Below, one piece after another: positions 1-7,378 of a stretch of 64,000 nt of DNA. The first letter of the stretch is position 1; each line of letters begins with the position of its first letter. A program made the position numbers and the translations under genes. The stretch spans positions 2,356,001 through 2,420,000 of the forward strand of contig JASGIT010000001.1 in NCBI GenBank assembly GCA_047601665.1. The letters run 5' to 3'. The notes beneath the pieces are model-generated. The model saw nothing but the letters and a program-made list of their open reading frames with translations. It ran no database searches and was not told where the DNA came from. The DNA is from JASGIT01 sp047601665. Its GTDB lineage: Bacteria > Pseudomonadota > Gammaproteobacteria > Burkholderiales > Burkholderiaceae_C.

Positions 1-224
1 GCGTCGTCGACCACCGCGAAGGCGAAGCGATTGCCGGCCTCGCGCATCTGCAGCGCGGTCTCGATGTAGGCGCGCGTGTCCTGCGGCTCGGGTACGGAGG
101 TGATGCGCAGCTTCCAGAGCTCGCCATCCGCCGCGGCCTCGCGCAGGCCCGCTTCGTGCGCCAGCGCCAGCGGCTCCAGGCGCACGCCGCGGTCGCGCAA
201 GGTGACGGGTTCGGCAAAAGCCAT
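1..224 (-). CDS. GNAT-family N-acetyltransferase, N-terminal part (cut by window edge)
   Basis: The minus frame opens with ATG at 222-224, one base after the stop of the MoxR gene, and stays open to the window edge. The roughly 74 residues begin MAFAEPVTLRDRGVRLEPL and continue with a RimJ/RimL-like stretch (charge-rich helix, then WKLRITSVPEP and a tail ending FAFAVVDD). The VRLEPL...H opening is the usual first strand of RimJ-type acetyltransferases. The acetyl-CoA loop lies outside the window, so the substrate cannot be named. The tight junction suggests co-transcription with moxR. Confidence 0.6.
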   Translation of the reverse strand, partial: MAFAEPVTLRDRGVRLEPLALAHEAGLREAAADGELWKLRITSVPEPQDTRAYIETALQMREAGNRFAFAVVDD

Positions 225-225
225 G

Positions 226-1068
226 TCAGCGGTTCCGCTGGTTCATGAACACCAGTTTTTCAAACAGGCTCACGTCCTGCTCGTTCTTGAGCAGCGCGCC
301 CACCAGCGGCGGCACGGCCACCTTGTCGTCGGCGCTTTGCAGGGCGGACAGCGGAATGTCCTCGGCCACCAGCAGCTTGAGCCAGTCGATCAGTTCGCTG
401 GTCGAGGGCTTCTTCTTCAGGCCCGGCAGGCCGCGCACGTCGTAGAACGTCTTCATCGCCACGGTGAGCAGGTCGCTCTTGAGCGTGGGGAAGTGCACGT
501 CGACGATCTTCTTCATCGTCGCCGCGTCCGGGAACTTGATGTAGTGGAAGAAGCAGCGGCGCAGGAAGGCGTCGGGCAGTTCCTTCTCGTTGTTCGAGGT
601 GATGAAGACGAGAGGCCGGTGCTTGGCGCGGATCATCTCGTGCGTCTCGTAGCAGTAGAACTCCATGCGGTCGAGTTCGCGCAGCAGGTCGTTCGGGAAT
701 TCGATGTCGGCCTTGTCGATTTCGTCGATCAGCAGCGCCACGGGCCGGTCGGCGGTGAACGCCTGCCACAGCACGCCCTTGACGATGTAGTTGTGGATGT
801 CCTTCACGCGCTCGTCGCCCAGTTGGCTATCGCGCAGGCGGCTCACCGCGTCGTATTCGTACAGGCCCTGCTGCGCCTTGGTGGTGGACTTGATGTGCCA
901 TTGCAGCAGCGGCATGTCGAGCGCCTGGGCCACTTCCTCGGCCAGCATGGTCTTGCCCGTGCCGGGCTCGCCCTTGACGAGCAGCGGGCGCTGCAAGGTG
1001 ATGGCGGCGTTCACCGCAAGCATCAAATCCTGGGTGGCGACGTAGTTCTGGGAGCCTTGGAATTTCAT
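226..1068 (-). CDS. MoxR-family AAA+ ATPase
   Basis: 280-residue AAA+ ATPase. Walker A is GEPGTGKTMLAEE near residues 33-45, Walker B is ALLIDEIDKAD near 110-120, and sensor-1 is FITSNNEKELPDAFLRRC. These are typical of MoxR proteins, which act as chaperone-like ATPases, usually with a VWA-domain partner that inserts metal or cofactors or matures complexes. Full family length. The next gene downstream on the same strand is an acetyltransferase fragment, so a VWA partner, if present, is beyond the left edge. The start at 1068 is the only ATG that keeps the N-terminal MKFQGSQNYVATQDL; the gene is divergent from the cytochrome c gene. Confidence 0.85.
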   Translation of the reverse strand: MKFQGSQNYVATQDLMLAVNAAITLQRPLLVKGEPGTGKTMLAEEVAQALDMPLLQWHIKSTTKAQQGLYEYDAVSRLRDSQLGDERVKDIHNYIVKGVLWQAFTADRPVALLIDEIDKADIEFPNDLLRELDRMEFYCYETHEMIRAKHRPLVFITSNNEKELPDAFLRRCFFHYIKFPDAATMKKIVDVHFPTLKSDLLTVAMKTFYDVRGLPGLKKKPSTSELIDWLKLLVAEDIPLSALQSADDKVAVPPLVGALLKNEQDVSLFEKLVFMNQRNR

Positions 1069-1114
1069 CGGAAAAGCACTGCTGGGAGGGAGAGGGAGCG
1101 CGGAGGGCGCTGGC

Positions 1115-1120
1115 TATAAT
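1115..1120 (+). promoter_or_regulatory. Candidate -10 box for the cytochrome c gene
   Basis: A perfect TATAAT lies 58 bases before the cytochrome start in the gap between the divergent moxR and cytochrome genes. No good -35 is seen 16-18 bases upstream, so the promoter may need an activator. Confidence 0.4.
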
Positions 1121-1177
1121 CAATTGCTGTCTTGGAGGCAAGACACGTAGAACTTCCATAGAGATTGTGCGCGCAAA

Positions 1178-1858
1178 ATGAAAAAGACACTGACCACGAT
1201 GGTTGCCCTGGCTGTCGCTTCTGCGACGGTTCTGTTTCAGCCGATGGCCCAGGCCCAGGAAGTCAAGGGCGACGCCGCGGCCGGTGAGAAAAAGATCGCC
1301 ATGTGCATAGGCTGCCACGGCATCGTGGGCTACCAGGCCAGCTTTCCGCAGATCCACAAAGTGCCCATGATCTCGGGCCAGGGCGCCAAGTACATCGCCT
1401 CCGCGCTGGACGCCTACCGCAAGGGCGATCGCAAGCACCCCACCATGCGCGGCATTGCCGATTCGCTGACCGACCAGGACATCGCCGACGTGGCCGCGTA
1501 CTACGCGCAAAGCGGCGTGGTGGCCGGCGCCGAACTGCCCGCCAAGCCCACGCGCGAGCCCAGCGCCGCCGTGGCCAAGCTGCTGCAAAAAGGCGCTTGC
1601 GTAACCTGCCACGGCGAGAACTTCGCCAAGCCCATGGACGCGACCTACCCCAAGATCGCCGGCCAGCACGCCGACTACCTGTTCGTGGCGCTCAAGGCGT
1701 ACAAGGGCGAGGGCAACGCCAACGTCGTGGGCCGCAGCAATGGCGTGATGGCCGGCGTGGTCAAGCAGTTCAGCAACGCCGAACTCAAGGCGCTGGCCGA
1801 TTACATCGGCTCGGTGGATGGCGATCTGAAAACGGTGCCGGAGTCGCGCTTCCGTTGA
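1178..1858 (+). CDS. Dihaem cytochrome c (c4-like), periplasmic
   Basis: 226 residues with a Sec signal peptide (MKKTLTTMVALAVASATVLF...AQAQ, cleavage near residue 27). Two class I haem c sites are present: CIGCH at residues 43-47 and CVTCH at 141-145. Two similar halves of about 100 residues each are the layout of cytochrome c4, which passes electrons between the bc1 complex or other donors and terminal oxidases in the periplasm. Met residues after each site (for example 64, 90 and the VMAGVV segment) can supply the sixth haem ligand. It is a single-gene unit, divergent from moxR and closed by its own terminator. Confidence 0.9.
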   Translation: MKKTLTTMVALAVASATVLFQPMAQAQEVKGDAAAGEKKIAMCIGCHGIVGYQASFPQIHKVPMISGQGAKYIASALDAYRKGDRKHPTMRGIADSLTDQDIADVAAYYAQSGVVAGAELPAKPTREPSAAVAKLLQKGACVTCHGENFAKPMDATYPKIAGQHADYLFVALKAYKGEGNANVVGRSNGVMAGVVKQFSNAELKALADYIGSVDGDLKTVPESRFR

Positions 1859-1878
1859 TCTGCTCCATGCTCGCCAAG

Positions 1879-1902
1879 AACCCGGCAGTGCCGGGTTTTT
1901 TA
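1879..1902 (+). terminator. Intrinsic terminator after cytochrome c
   Basis: The stem AACCCGGC-AGT-GCCGGGTT is followed by a run of T, 20 bases after the cytochrome stop codon. On the other strand the stem is not followed by T residues, so it serves the plus strand only. Confidence 0.85.
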
Positions 1903-1919
1903 TTGCCCGAAATCTCGCC

Positions 1920-2135
1920 CTACTTGGCTGGCCGCGCCAATACGCGGCGGGGCAGGCATCCGGCTTCTGCGTAGGGGCCGCTGTCTTGCGTCCAGCCGGG
2001 GCCGGGGGAGGTTTGGGCGCAGATGCGGTGGCCATCGACCTTGCTGCGCCAGTAGTACCACGGGGCGGGAGCGGCCTGGGCTGCGGTGAGCACGGCCCAG
2101 CCAGTGATGGAGAGCAGGGTTTTCAGCGTCGTCAT
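1920..2135 (-). CDS. Small secreted protein, unknown function (71 aa)
   Basis: I do not recognise this protein. The ATG at 2133-2135 overlaps the stop of the DUF429 gene by 4 bases (ATGA), which supports it as a real, translationally coupled gene. The 71 residues start with a signal peptide (MTTLKTLLSITGWAVLTAAQAA). A mature part of about 50 residues is rich in aromatic residues (PWYYWRSKVDGHRICAQ) and has two Cys (near 39 and 60) that could form a disulphide. It is likely exported. Confidence 0.6.
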   Translation of the reverse strand: MTTLKTLLSITGWAVLTAAQAAPAPWYYWRSKVDGHRICAQTSPGPGWTQDSGPYAEAGCLPRRVLARPAK

Positions 2136-2950
2136 GGCATTGCGGTGATGATCCAGCCTTCGAGCGGGTCCAGCGTGGCGGGCAGGCCGTAGAGGGCGTC
2201 GCCTTCGGCGTGGCGCTGGTGGCCCCAGGCGGCCTGCAGCAGGCAGAGCGCGGCGTCGAGGTGGTCGCCACTCGCATCTTGCACCAGCGTTGCGCGCAGG
2301 GCTGCAGGGAGGGCCAGGCGCAGACCCAGCGCCTGCCCTGCTTCGAGCGCGGCGACGAGTTCCTGGCGCGCGGCCAGGCGTTCGGGCGTGTGTTTGGCGC
2401 GGTCGTCGCTTTTGTAGCTGCGCCGGTGCAGCACCGCGCGTGCCAGCAGGCCGGGGTAGGCTTCGAGCGCGACACGGCGGGCATCCCCGGCGTGCAGGCC
2501 TGGCAGATGGACGCCCGCATCGATCAGCAGCGGCACGCCCGCGTGCAGCATGGTGGCGACGGGCGGGTTCACCCACTTCATCGAAGGGCTCGCGCCCGCG
2601 GGGCCATCGGTCTGCCGGTGCGCGAACTTGCCGCCCACGGGCCGCGCGGCGCAGAAGGCGGCAAAGGTGGTGCGGATGTGGGCGCGCGTGAGGCTGCGGT
2701 AGTGGGCCATGCAGGCCGCCCAGTCCTGCGGCCAGCCGAGTTGCCGCACCAGTTCGCGCGGCAGGCCGAAGGGCAGGTCGAAGCCGCCGACCCAGGCGCG
2801 CGGCTGCGCGAGCCAGTGGCCGAAGGCGGCGAGGTCGTGGAAATGCACGAACCCTTCCAGCGCCACCCGCAGGCCCTGGCGCTGCCCCAGCGCGAGCACG
2901 ATGGGCTTGCGGCGCGTGGGGCTACTGGTGAAGTCGCAGCCGATCAGCAT
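2132..2950 (-). CDS. DUF429 family protein
   Basis: 272 residues from the ATG at 2948-2950 (MLIGCDFTSSPTRRKPIVLALG). A longer in-frame start would run into the BLUF gene. The N-terminal strand with an acidic residue (GCDFTS), the GGFDLPFGLP motif and the C-terminal DHLDAALCLLQAAW are typical of DUF429, which has an RNase H-like fold and no well-fixed function. The conserved acids (D6, D in GGFDLP, D in DHLDA) fit a metal site. It lies 28 bases after the BLUF stop and overlaps the small secreted gene by 4 bases, so it looks like part of a folE-BLUF-DUF429 unit. Confidence 0.75.
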   Translation of the reverse strand: MLIGCDFTSSPTRRKPIVLALGQRQGLRVALEGFVHFHDLAAFGHWLAQPRAWVGGFDLPFGLPRELVRQLGWPQDWAACMAHYRSLTRAHIRTTFAAFCAARPVGGKFAHRQTDGPAGASPSMKWVNPPVATMLHAGVPLLIDAGVHLPGLHAGDARRVALEAYPGLLARAVLHRRSYKSDDRAKHTPERLAARQELVAALEAGQALGLRLALPAALRATLVQDASGDHLDAALCLLQAAWGHQRHAEGDALYGLPATLDPLEGWIITAMP

Positions 2951-2978
2951 CGGCCCGCCTCTTTGCTGCAACGCCGGA

Positions 2979-3401
2979 TCAGGCCCGGCCGATGATCGAG
3001 GCCGTGGCCATGAGTTCTTCGAGCAGCGCGAACGACACCTTGCCCGACACGGCATACGGGTCGAACTCGGGCCGCTCGGAATACTTGAGCACGATGGAGT
3101 GGTTGAGCTTGGCGAGGTTGACCTGGCCCATGGTCCAGCCGCCGAAGCGGCGCTCGGTGATTTCCTCGAACGCGAGCAGCTCCACGTCCTTGTGCCGCGG
3201 GTCGCGCTGGATGTGGCCGTAGAGGTCGCTCACCGCCGAGCGCCCGCCCTCGATGGCTTGCAGGAAGATGCCGCCGCCGTAGCACAGCACGCCCGTGATG
3301 CCGCTGGCCGGGTTGTGCAGGCGTGACTGGGTGAGGATGGCCTCGATGGCGGCGGGCGATGTGTCGACCGCGCGGCTGACGTAGAGCAGGCGTACCAGCA
3401 T
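2979..3401 (-). CDS. BLUF-domain blue-light photoreceptor (short type)
   Basis: 140 residues; the protein is essentially one BLUF domain that binds FAD and senses blue light. The key residues are visible: Tyr7 (LLYVSR), Asn30 (RLHNPASGITG), Gln48 (GIFLQAIEGG) and Trp89/Met91 (GGWTMGQ). After about residue 100 comes the short helical tail of single-domain BLUF proteins. There is no fused EAL, cyclase or DNA-binding domain, so the output must be by protein contact. The start has a strong ribosome site (GGGAGG) formed by the last codons of folE, whose stop is one base away, so the two are very likely co-translated. Confidence 0.9.
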   Translation of the reverse strand: MLVRLLYVSRAVDTSPAAIEAILTQSRLHNPASGITGVLCYGGGIFLQAIEGGRSAVSDLYGHIQRDPRHKDVELLAFEEITERRFGGWTMGQVNLAKLNHSIVLKYSERPEFDPYAVSGKVSFALLEELMATASIIGRA

Positions 3402-3402
3402 T

Positions 3403-4113
3403 TCATTTCCTCCCAGGGATGAGCGACAGGAATTCGCGGCGCAGCGTGGGGTTGGTGAGGAACACGCCGCGCATCACGGAGTTGATCATCTTGCTGTCCA
3501 TCTCGCGCACGCCGCGCCAGGACATGCAGAAGTGGCTCGCCTCCATCACGATGGCCAGGCCGTCGGGCTGGGTTTTTTCCATGATGAGGTCGGCCAGCTG
3601 CACCACGGCTTCTTCCTGGATCTGCGGGCGGCCCATGACCCAGTCGACGATGCGCGCGTATTTCGACAGGCCGATCACGTTGGTGTGCTCGTTGGGCATT
3701 ACGCCGATCCAGATCTTGCCGATGACGGGGCAGAAGTGGTGGCTGCACGCGCTGCGCACGGTGATGGGGCCGACGATCATCAGCTCGTTCAGGTGCTCGG
3801 CGTTGGGGAACTCGGTGATGGCGGGGGCCTGCGCGTAGCGGCCCTTGAACACCTCGTTGAGGTACATCTTGGCCACGCGGCGTGCGGTGCTCTTGGTGTT
3901 GTGGTCGCCGCTGGTGTCGATGACCATGCTGTCGAGCACGCCTTGCATCTTGACCTCGACCTCGTCGAGCAGTTGCTCCAGCTCGCCGGGCTGCAGGAAG
4001 TCGGCGATGTTGTCGTTGGCATGAAAGCGCTTGCGCGCCGCCGCGAGGCGCTCGCGGATCTTGACCGAGACGGGCGTGCCCTCGTCGTCGGGGTTGGCGG
4101 TGGGTCTGAGCAT
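3403..4113 (-). CDS. folE: GTP cyclohydrolase I
   Basis: Converts GTP to 7,8-dihydroneopterin triphosphate, the first step of tetrahydrofolate synthesis. The zinc-binding and active-site signatures are present: VRSACSHHFCPVIGK, then GLSKYARIVDWVMGRPQIQEE and ASHFCMSWRGVRE. I chose the ATG at 4111-4113 (MLRPTANPDDEG), giving 236 residues. An upstream in-frame ATG at 4185 would add 24 residues, about half of them encoded by a dispersed repeat, and is unlikely. The folate gene nudB lies 2 kb upstream on the same strand, and the BLUF gene follows directly. Confidence 0.93.
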   Translation of the reverse strand: MLRPTANPDDEGTPVSVKIRERLAAARKRFHANDNIADFLQPGELEQLLDEVEVKMQGVLDSMVIDTSGDHNTKSTARRVAKMYLNEVFKGRYAQAPAITEFPNAEHLNELMIVGPITVRSACSHHFCPVIGKIWIGVMPNEHTNVIGLSKYARIVDWVMGRPQIQEEAVVQLADLIMEKTQPDGLAIVMEASHFCMSWRGVREMDSKMINSVMRGVFLTNPTLRREFLSLIPGRK

Positions 4114-4160
4114 GTTCACGATGGTATCAGCGACGGCCTGGCCGTGGATTTCAAGTGTTT

Positions 4161-4207
4161 TTGGCCTCCAGCCCAGGCAGGACAAGCGCTGGCAGCTATG
4201 AAATCAG
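4161..4207 (+). repeat. Dispersed dyad repeat, copy 1
   Basis: Ttggcctcca followed by an eroded left arm and the intact right part ACAAGCGCTGGCAGCTAT. It sits between clsB and folE and includes the clsB stop codon (4204-4206). The left arm of the dyad is damaged in this copy. Confidence 0.75.
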
Positions 4208-5376
4208 TAGTTCTTGCCCGTGACCCAGAGCGCCGCGCGCATCAGGGCGTAGGCCACGCGGTCGAGCACGCGCTCGCGCCAGGGGCGCCGGGCGAACCAC
4301 TCGGCGTCCACGCGGCGGCCCGCGCCGTGCATGGCCTGGCACAGGCGGTCGCGCAGGCCGGCGGCGAAGGCGGCGTCTTCCACGGCCACGTTGGCCTCGC
4401 GCGCGAGCAGCAGCGAGAGCGGGTCGAGGTTGGACGAGCCCACCGTGGCCCAGGGGCGCGGGCCGTCGGCATCGACGACCGCCACCTTGGCATGGAGGAA
4501 GCTGGGGGCGTATTCGTAGATCTCCACGCCTGCTTGCAGCAGTGCGCCATACACGGGGCGCGCGGCGTGGTACTGCATGAAGTATTCGTAGCGGCCTTGC
4601 AGCAGCAGCTGCACGCGCACGCCGCGCCGCGCCGCCAGCACCAGGGCGCGGCGCAGCTTGCCGCCGGGCAGGAAGTAGGCGTTGGCGATGACCACCTCGC
4701 GCCGCGCCGCCCCGATGGCGCGGCGGTAGGCGCGCTCGATGCGCGCGCGGTTGCGCAGGTTGTCGCGCAGCAGCAGCGCGGCCTGCATACCCTGCGCCAC
4801 CCCCATCGGCGGTGGCGGCGCGGCATAGGGCGGCACGGGGCGGCGCTGCATACGCCACCACAGCCGCTCCATGGCCACGCGCGCCTGCATTACCACCGGC
4901 CCTTGGGCGCGCACGGCGAAGTCGAAGCGCGGGGCGTCGAGCCTGCCGTGGTTCGGGTCGTGGTAGTCGTCCAGCACGTTGATGCCGCCGCAGAACAGCG
5001 TATGCCCGTCCACCACGCAGAGCTTGCGGTGCATCCGCCGCCAGCGCGTGGGCAGCAGCAGGCCCAGCGGGCCGAGGGGGGAATACACGCGCATCGACAC
5101 GCCCGCCGCGGCCAGGCGCCCGGCCCACGCGGGCGGCAGCGGGCCGGTGCCCACGCCGTCCACCACCAGGCGCGTGTGCACGCCGCGCCGGGCCGCACGC
5201 GCTAAGGCCTCGGCCACCTCGGCGCCCGTGCCGGTGGGGTCGAAGATGTAGGTTTCGAGGTGGATGGAGGTCTGCGCCGCGTCCATCGCGTGCACCAGCG
5301 CCGGGAACAGTTCCACCGCGCCCTGCAAGAGCTCTACATGGTTGCCGGAGGTGTATTCGGTGCGCGTGCGCTTCAC
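4204..5376 (-). CDS. clsB: Cardiolipin synthase B-like phospholipase D enzyme
   Basis: 390-residue PLD-superfamily protein with two HKD sites: HRKLCVVDGHTLFCGG near residues 115-130 and HAKVAVVDADGPRPWATVGS near 293-312. The pair forms one active site that joins two lipid head groups to make cardiolipin (phosphatidyl transfer). There are no N-terminal membrane helices, as in ClsB (YbhO). The neighbour 18 bases upstream is a YbhP-like phosphodiesterase, matching the E. coli ybhP-clsB order. The stop codon lies inside a dispersed repeat. Confidence 0.88.
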   Translation of the reverse strand: MKRTRTEYTSGNHVELLQGAVELFPALVHAMDAAQTSIHLETYIFDPTGTGAEVAEALARAARRGVHTRLVVDGVGTGPLPPAWAGRLAAAGVSMRVYSPLGPLGLLLPTRWRRMHRKLCVVDGHTLFCGGINVLDDYHDPNHGRLDAPRFDFAVRAQGPVVMQARVAMERLWWRMQRRPVPPYAAPPPPMGVAQGMQAALLLRDNLRNRARIERAYRRAIGAARREVVIANAYFLPGGKLRRALVLAARRGVRVQLLLQGRYEYFMQYHAARPVYGALLQAGVEIYEYAPSFLHAKVAVVDADGPRPWATVGSSNLDPLSLLLAREANVAVEDAAFAAGLRDRLCQAMHGAGRRVDAEWFARRPWRERVLDRVAYALMRAALWVTGKNY

Positions 5377-5394
5377 ACGCCCGAGCTTACAGGC

Positions 5395-6153
5395 TTACAC
5401 ACGGAACTCCGCGATCAGCGGCAGGTGGTCCGACATGCGCCACCAGATGCGCCCGCGTGGCACGTACAGGCCCAGCGGCGTGAGGCCGCGCACGTACACG
5501 TGGTCGAGTTGCGCCAGCGGCAGGCGCGCGGGGTAGGTGAAGGCGCGGTCCTCGTATTCATGCAGGCCGAAGTGGCGCAACATGCGCTGGATCTGCGAGC
5601 CCCAGTCATTGAAGTCGCCCGCCACCACCACGGGCGCGCCGGGCGGCACCTCGCGCTCGATGAAGCGCTGGAGCTGCGCCACCTGGCGCACGCGGCTGCC
5701 CGGAATCAGCCCCAGATGCACCACGATCACGTGCACGGGCTGGCCGTGGAAGGCCACCTCCACATGCAGCAGGCCGCGCTGCTCGAAGCGGTGGTCGGAT
5801 ATGTCCTCATGCTGGTGCCCCAGCACCGGCCAGCGCGTGAGCAGCGCGTTGCCATGCTCGCCGTGGCGCGTGTAGGCGTTGGTGCGGTAGACGGCCTCGT
5901 AGCCCTCGGGCGCAAGGTAGTCGGCCTGGGGCTGGCTGGGCCAGCGGTCGAAGTGCACGGGCCCGCGGTGGTGCAGCTTGCGCACTTCCTGCAGGCAGAC
6001 GATGTCGGCGTCGAGCTGCTCCACGGCCAGGCCCAGGTTGTGGATTTCGAGCCGCCGCGCGGGGCCGATGCCCTGCACACCCTTGTGGATGTTGTAGGTG
6101 GCGACGCGCAGGATGCCTGTGGGGTCTGGGTGTTGTTGTACGGCGGCGGTCAT
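5395..6153 (-). CDS. Endonuclease/exonuclease/phosphatase family protein (YbhP-like)
   Basis: 252 residues from the ATG at 6151-6153, which overlaps the nudB stop by 4 bases; the longer frame is rejected because it lies inside nudB. EEP-fold signatures are present: VATYNIHKG (Asn metal ligand), IVCLQEVRK (Glu ligand), VVHLGL, VVAGDFNDW and the final MSDHLPLIAEF (catalytic Asp-His pair). It resembles YbhP, which is encoded with clsB in enterobacteria; the substrate is not established, possibly a phospholipid or nucleotide phosphodiester. No signal peptide is seen. Confidence 0.85.
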   Translation of the reverse strand: MTAAVQQHPDPTGILRVATYNIHKGVQGIGPARRLEIHNLGLAVEQLDADIVCLQEVRKLHHRGPVHFDRWPSQPQADYLAPEGYEAVYRTNAYTRHGEHGNALLTRWPVLGHQHEDISDHRFEQRGLLHVEVAFHGQPVHVIVVHLGLIPGSRVRQVAQLQRFIEREVPPGAPVVVAGDFNDWGSQIQRMLRHFGLHEYEDRAFTYPARLPLAQLDHVYVRGLTPLGLYVPRGRIWWRMSDHLPLIAEFRV

Positions 6154-6605
6154 GGCTTCACAAATCGGGGCAGCAGCAGAATGGCCTCGGCGTTGGAGGG
6201 CGAGTAGCAACGGCTCGCCGCCTCGCGCCAGGGCCACCATGCGGCGGCGCTGTGTTCACGCGGATTCAACACCACGGGGGTGTCGCCCGGCACTTCCAGG
6301 CTGAACACACGCTCCGTGTTCTGGCGCACGCCCGGCGCGTAGCGGTGCAGCCACTGGGGGTAGATGCTGTAGACGTTCTCCAAGTTCCAGTCGCGCAGCG
6401 TACAGCCGGGCGCGCGGGCGTCAATGCCCGTTTCTTCGAGCACCTCGCGCGCGGCGGTGGCGGCGTAGGGCTCGTCTTCCGTGTCCTTGCTGCCGGTCAC
6501 GGATTGCCAAAACTCGTCGGCGGAGTCGGCGCGGCGGATCAGCAGCACCCGCAGGTCGGGCGTGTGGATCACCACCAGCACCGATTGGGGCAGCTTGTAG
6601 CGCAT
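6150..6605 (-). CDS. nudB: Dihydroneopterin triphosphate diphosphatase (Nudix)
   Basis: 151 residues. The Nudix box covers GSKDTEDEPYAATAAREVLEETGI near residues 37-60 (key residues G37, R53, E54, E56-E57). The flanking FWQSVTGS and VYSIYPQWLHRYAPGVRQNTE are specific for NudB, which removes pyrophosphate from the FolE product in folate synthesis. It forms an overlapping unit with the YbhP-like gene and is on the same strand as folE. Confidence 0.9.
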   Translation of the reverse strand: MRYKLPQSVLVVIHTPDLRVLLIRRADSADEFWQSVTGSKDTEDEPYAATAAREVLEETGIDARAPGCTLRDWNLENVYSIYPQWLHRYAPGVRQNTERVFSLEVPGDTPVVLNPREHSAAAWWPWREAASRCYSPSNAEAILLLPRFVKP

Positions 6606-6665
6606 GGTCAGGACTTTCTGGCGCCACCGCTCTGGCCGAGTCTGGTTGAAGAGGCCATGGATATT

Positions 6666-6983
6666 TCAGAATCCACTGAGCACGGCATCCATCGCCCCCG
6701 TGATTTCAGCCGCGCGATGGGCCAGCGACCCGGCAGGCTTCTTCAGCAGCCGCACGGCCATCGGGGCAGCCAGATGCGGCATCAGCACCAGCGGCTCGCC
6801 CGCCACCTCCATCACGGGGCAAAGGCTGGAGGGCAGCCGCGCCTGCTGCAATCCCACACGCGACAGCGGCATCACCAGCCGAGTGCCAAGCTGGTCGATC
6901 AGCGCGCTTTGCACATCCAGCACATAGGGCACGAAACGGCGCGAATCGGGCTGCGGGTTGGCATAGAAGTCGAATTGCGCCAT
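6666..6983 (-). CDS. ccdB: CcdB-family toxin
   Basis: 105 residues matching CcdB: it starts MAQFDFYANPQPDSRRFVPYVLDVQS, has the VMPLSRVGLQQARLPSSLCPVMEVAGEPLVLMPH core, and ends with helix DAVLSGF. CcdB poisons DNA gyrase by trapping the cleaved complex; the C-terminal W-G-F tripeptide of F-plasmid CcdB is here S-G-F. The start codon abuts the antitoxin stop with no gap, the usual coupled arrangement. Chromosomal copy in a housekeeping context. Confidence 0.88.
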   Translation of the reverse strand: MAQFDFYANPQPDSRRFVPYVLDVQSALIDQLGTRLVMPLSRVGLQQARLPSSLCPVMEVAGEPLVLMPHLAAPMAVRLLKKPAGSLAHRAAEITGAMDAVLSGF

Positions 6984-7265
6984 TCAGGGGCGCTCCTGCC
7001 AGGCAACCAGCCCTTCGCACCACAGGCCATGCGCTTCGTGGTGGGCGTTCTGTTCGGCAATCCAGTCCTTGTACGTCTCGTTGAACTCGCGCTTTCGCTG
7101 TGCCAGGGTCTTCTTTTGCTCCAGCGCCATCAGTTCCGCATAGCGCGCGGCAGACACGATGACACCCGCCACGCGGTCGTTCTTGAGCACATGCACCGGC
7201 TCGCGCTCGGATTGGCTGAGGTAGTAGCCAAAGCGGTTTTTGGCTTCGGTGGCAGTGACTTGCAT
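6984..7265 (-). CDS. Antitoxin with Phd/YefM-like N-terminus, partner of CcdB
   Basis: 93 residues. The first 48 (MQVTATEAKNRFGYYLSQ, then EPVHVLKNDRVAGVIVSAARYAEL) are the Phd/YefM DNA-binding fold, not the ribbon-helix-helix of classical CcdA. The C-terminal part (residues 60-93, with W70, N74, G81 and W90) has the spacing of a CcdA toxin-binding tail (W...N......G.....W). It therefore looks like a hybrid antitoxin: Phd-type repressor plus CcdA-type gyrase-toxin binder. Toxin and antitoxin genes are directly adjacent. Confidence 0.8.
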   Translation of the reverse strand: MQVTATEAKNRFGYYLSQSEREPVHVLKNDRVAGVIVSAARYAELMALEQKKTLAQRKREFNETYKDWIAEQNAHHEAHGLWCEGLVAWQERP

Positions 7266-7324
7266 GGCGGTTCCCGGCAGTTGGAATAGCCATTTTAGCC
7301 ATCATGGGCAAACCTGGCACACAA

Positions 7325-7359
7325 GAAAAAACGCCAAGGCCCCGAAGCGCCTTGGCGTT
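7325..7359 (-). terminator. Intrinsic terminator after aspS
   Basis: The stem ACGCCAAGGC...GCCTTGGCGT is followed on the minus strand by a T run (A run at 7325-7330). It lies about 20 bases past the aspS stop. Confidence 0.85.
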
Positions 7360-7378
7360 ATTTGGATTCCACCCAGCG

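Noticed and set aside
4114..4185. Longer N-terminus for folE starting at 4185
   Set aside because: The extra 24 residues are partly encoded by the dispersed repeat and are not part of FolE; the ATG at 4113 fits the family.
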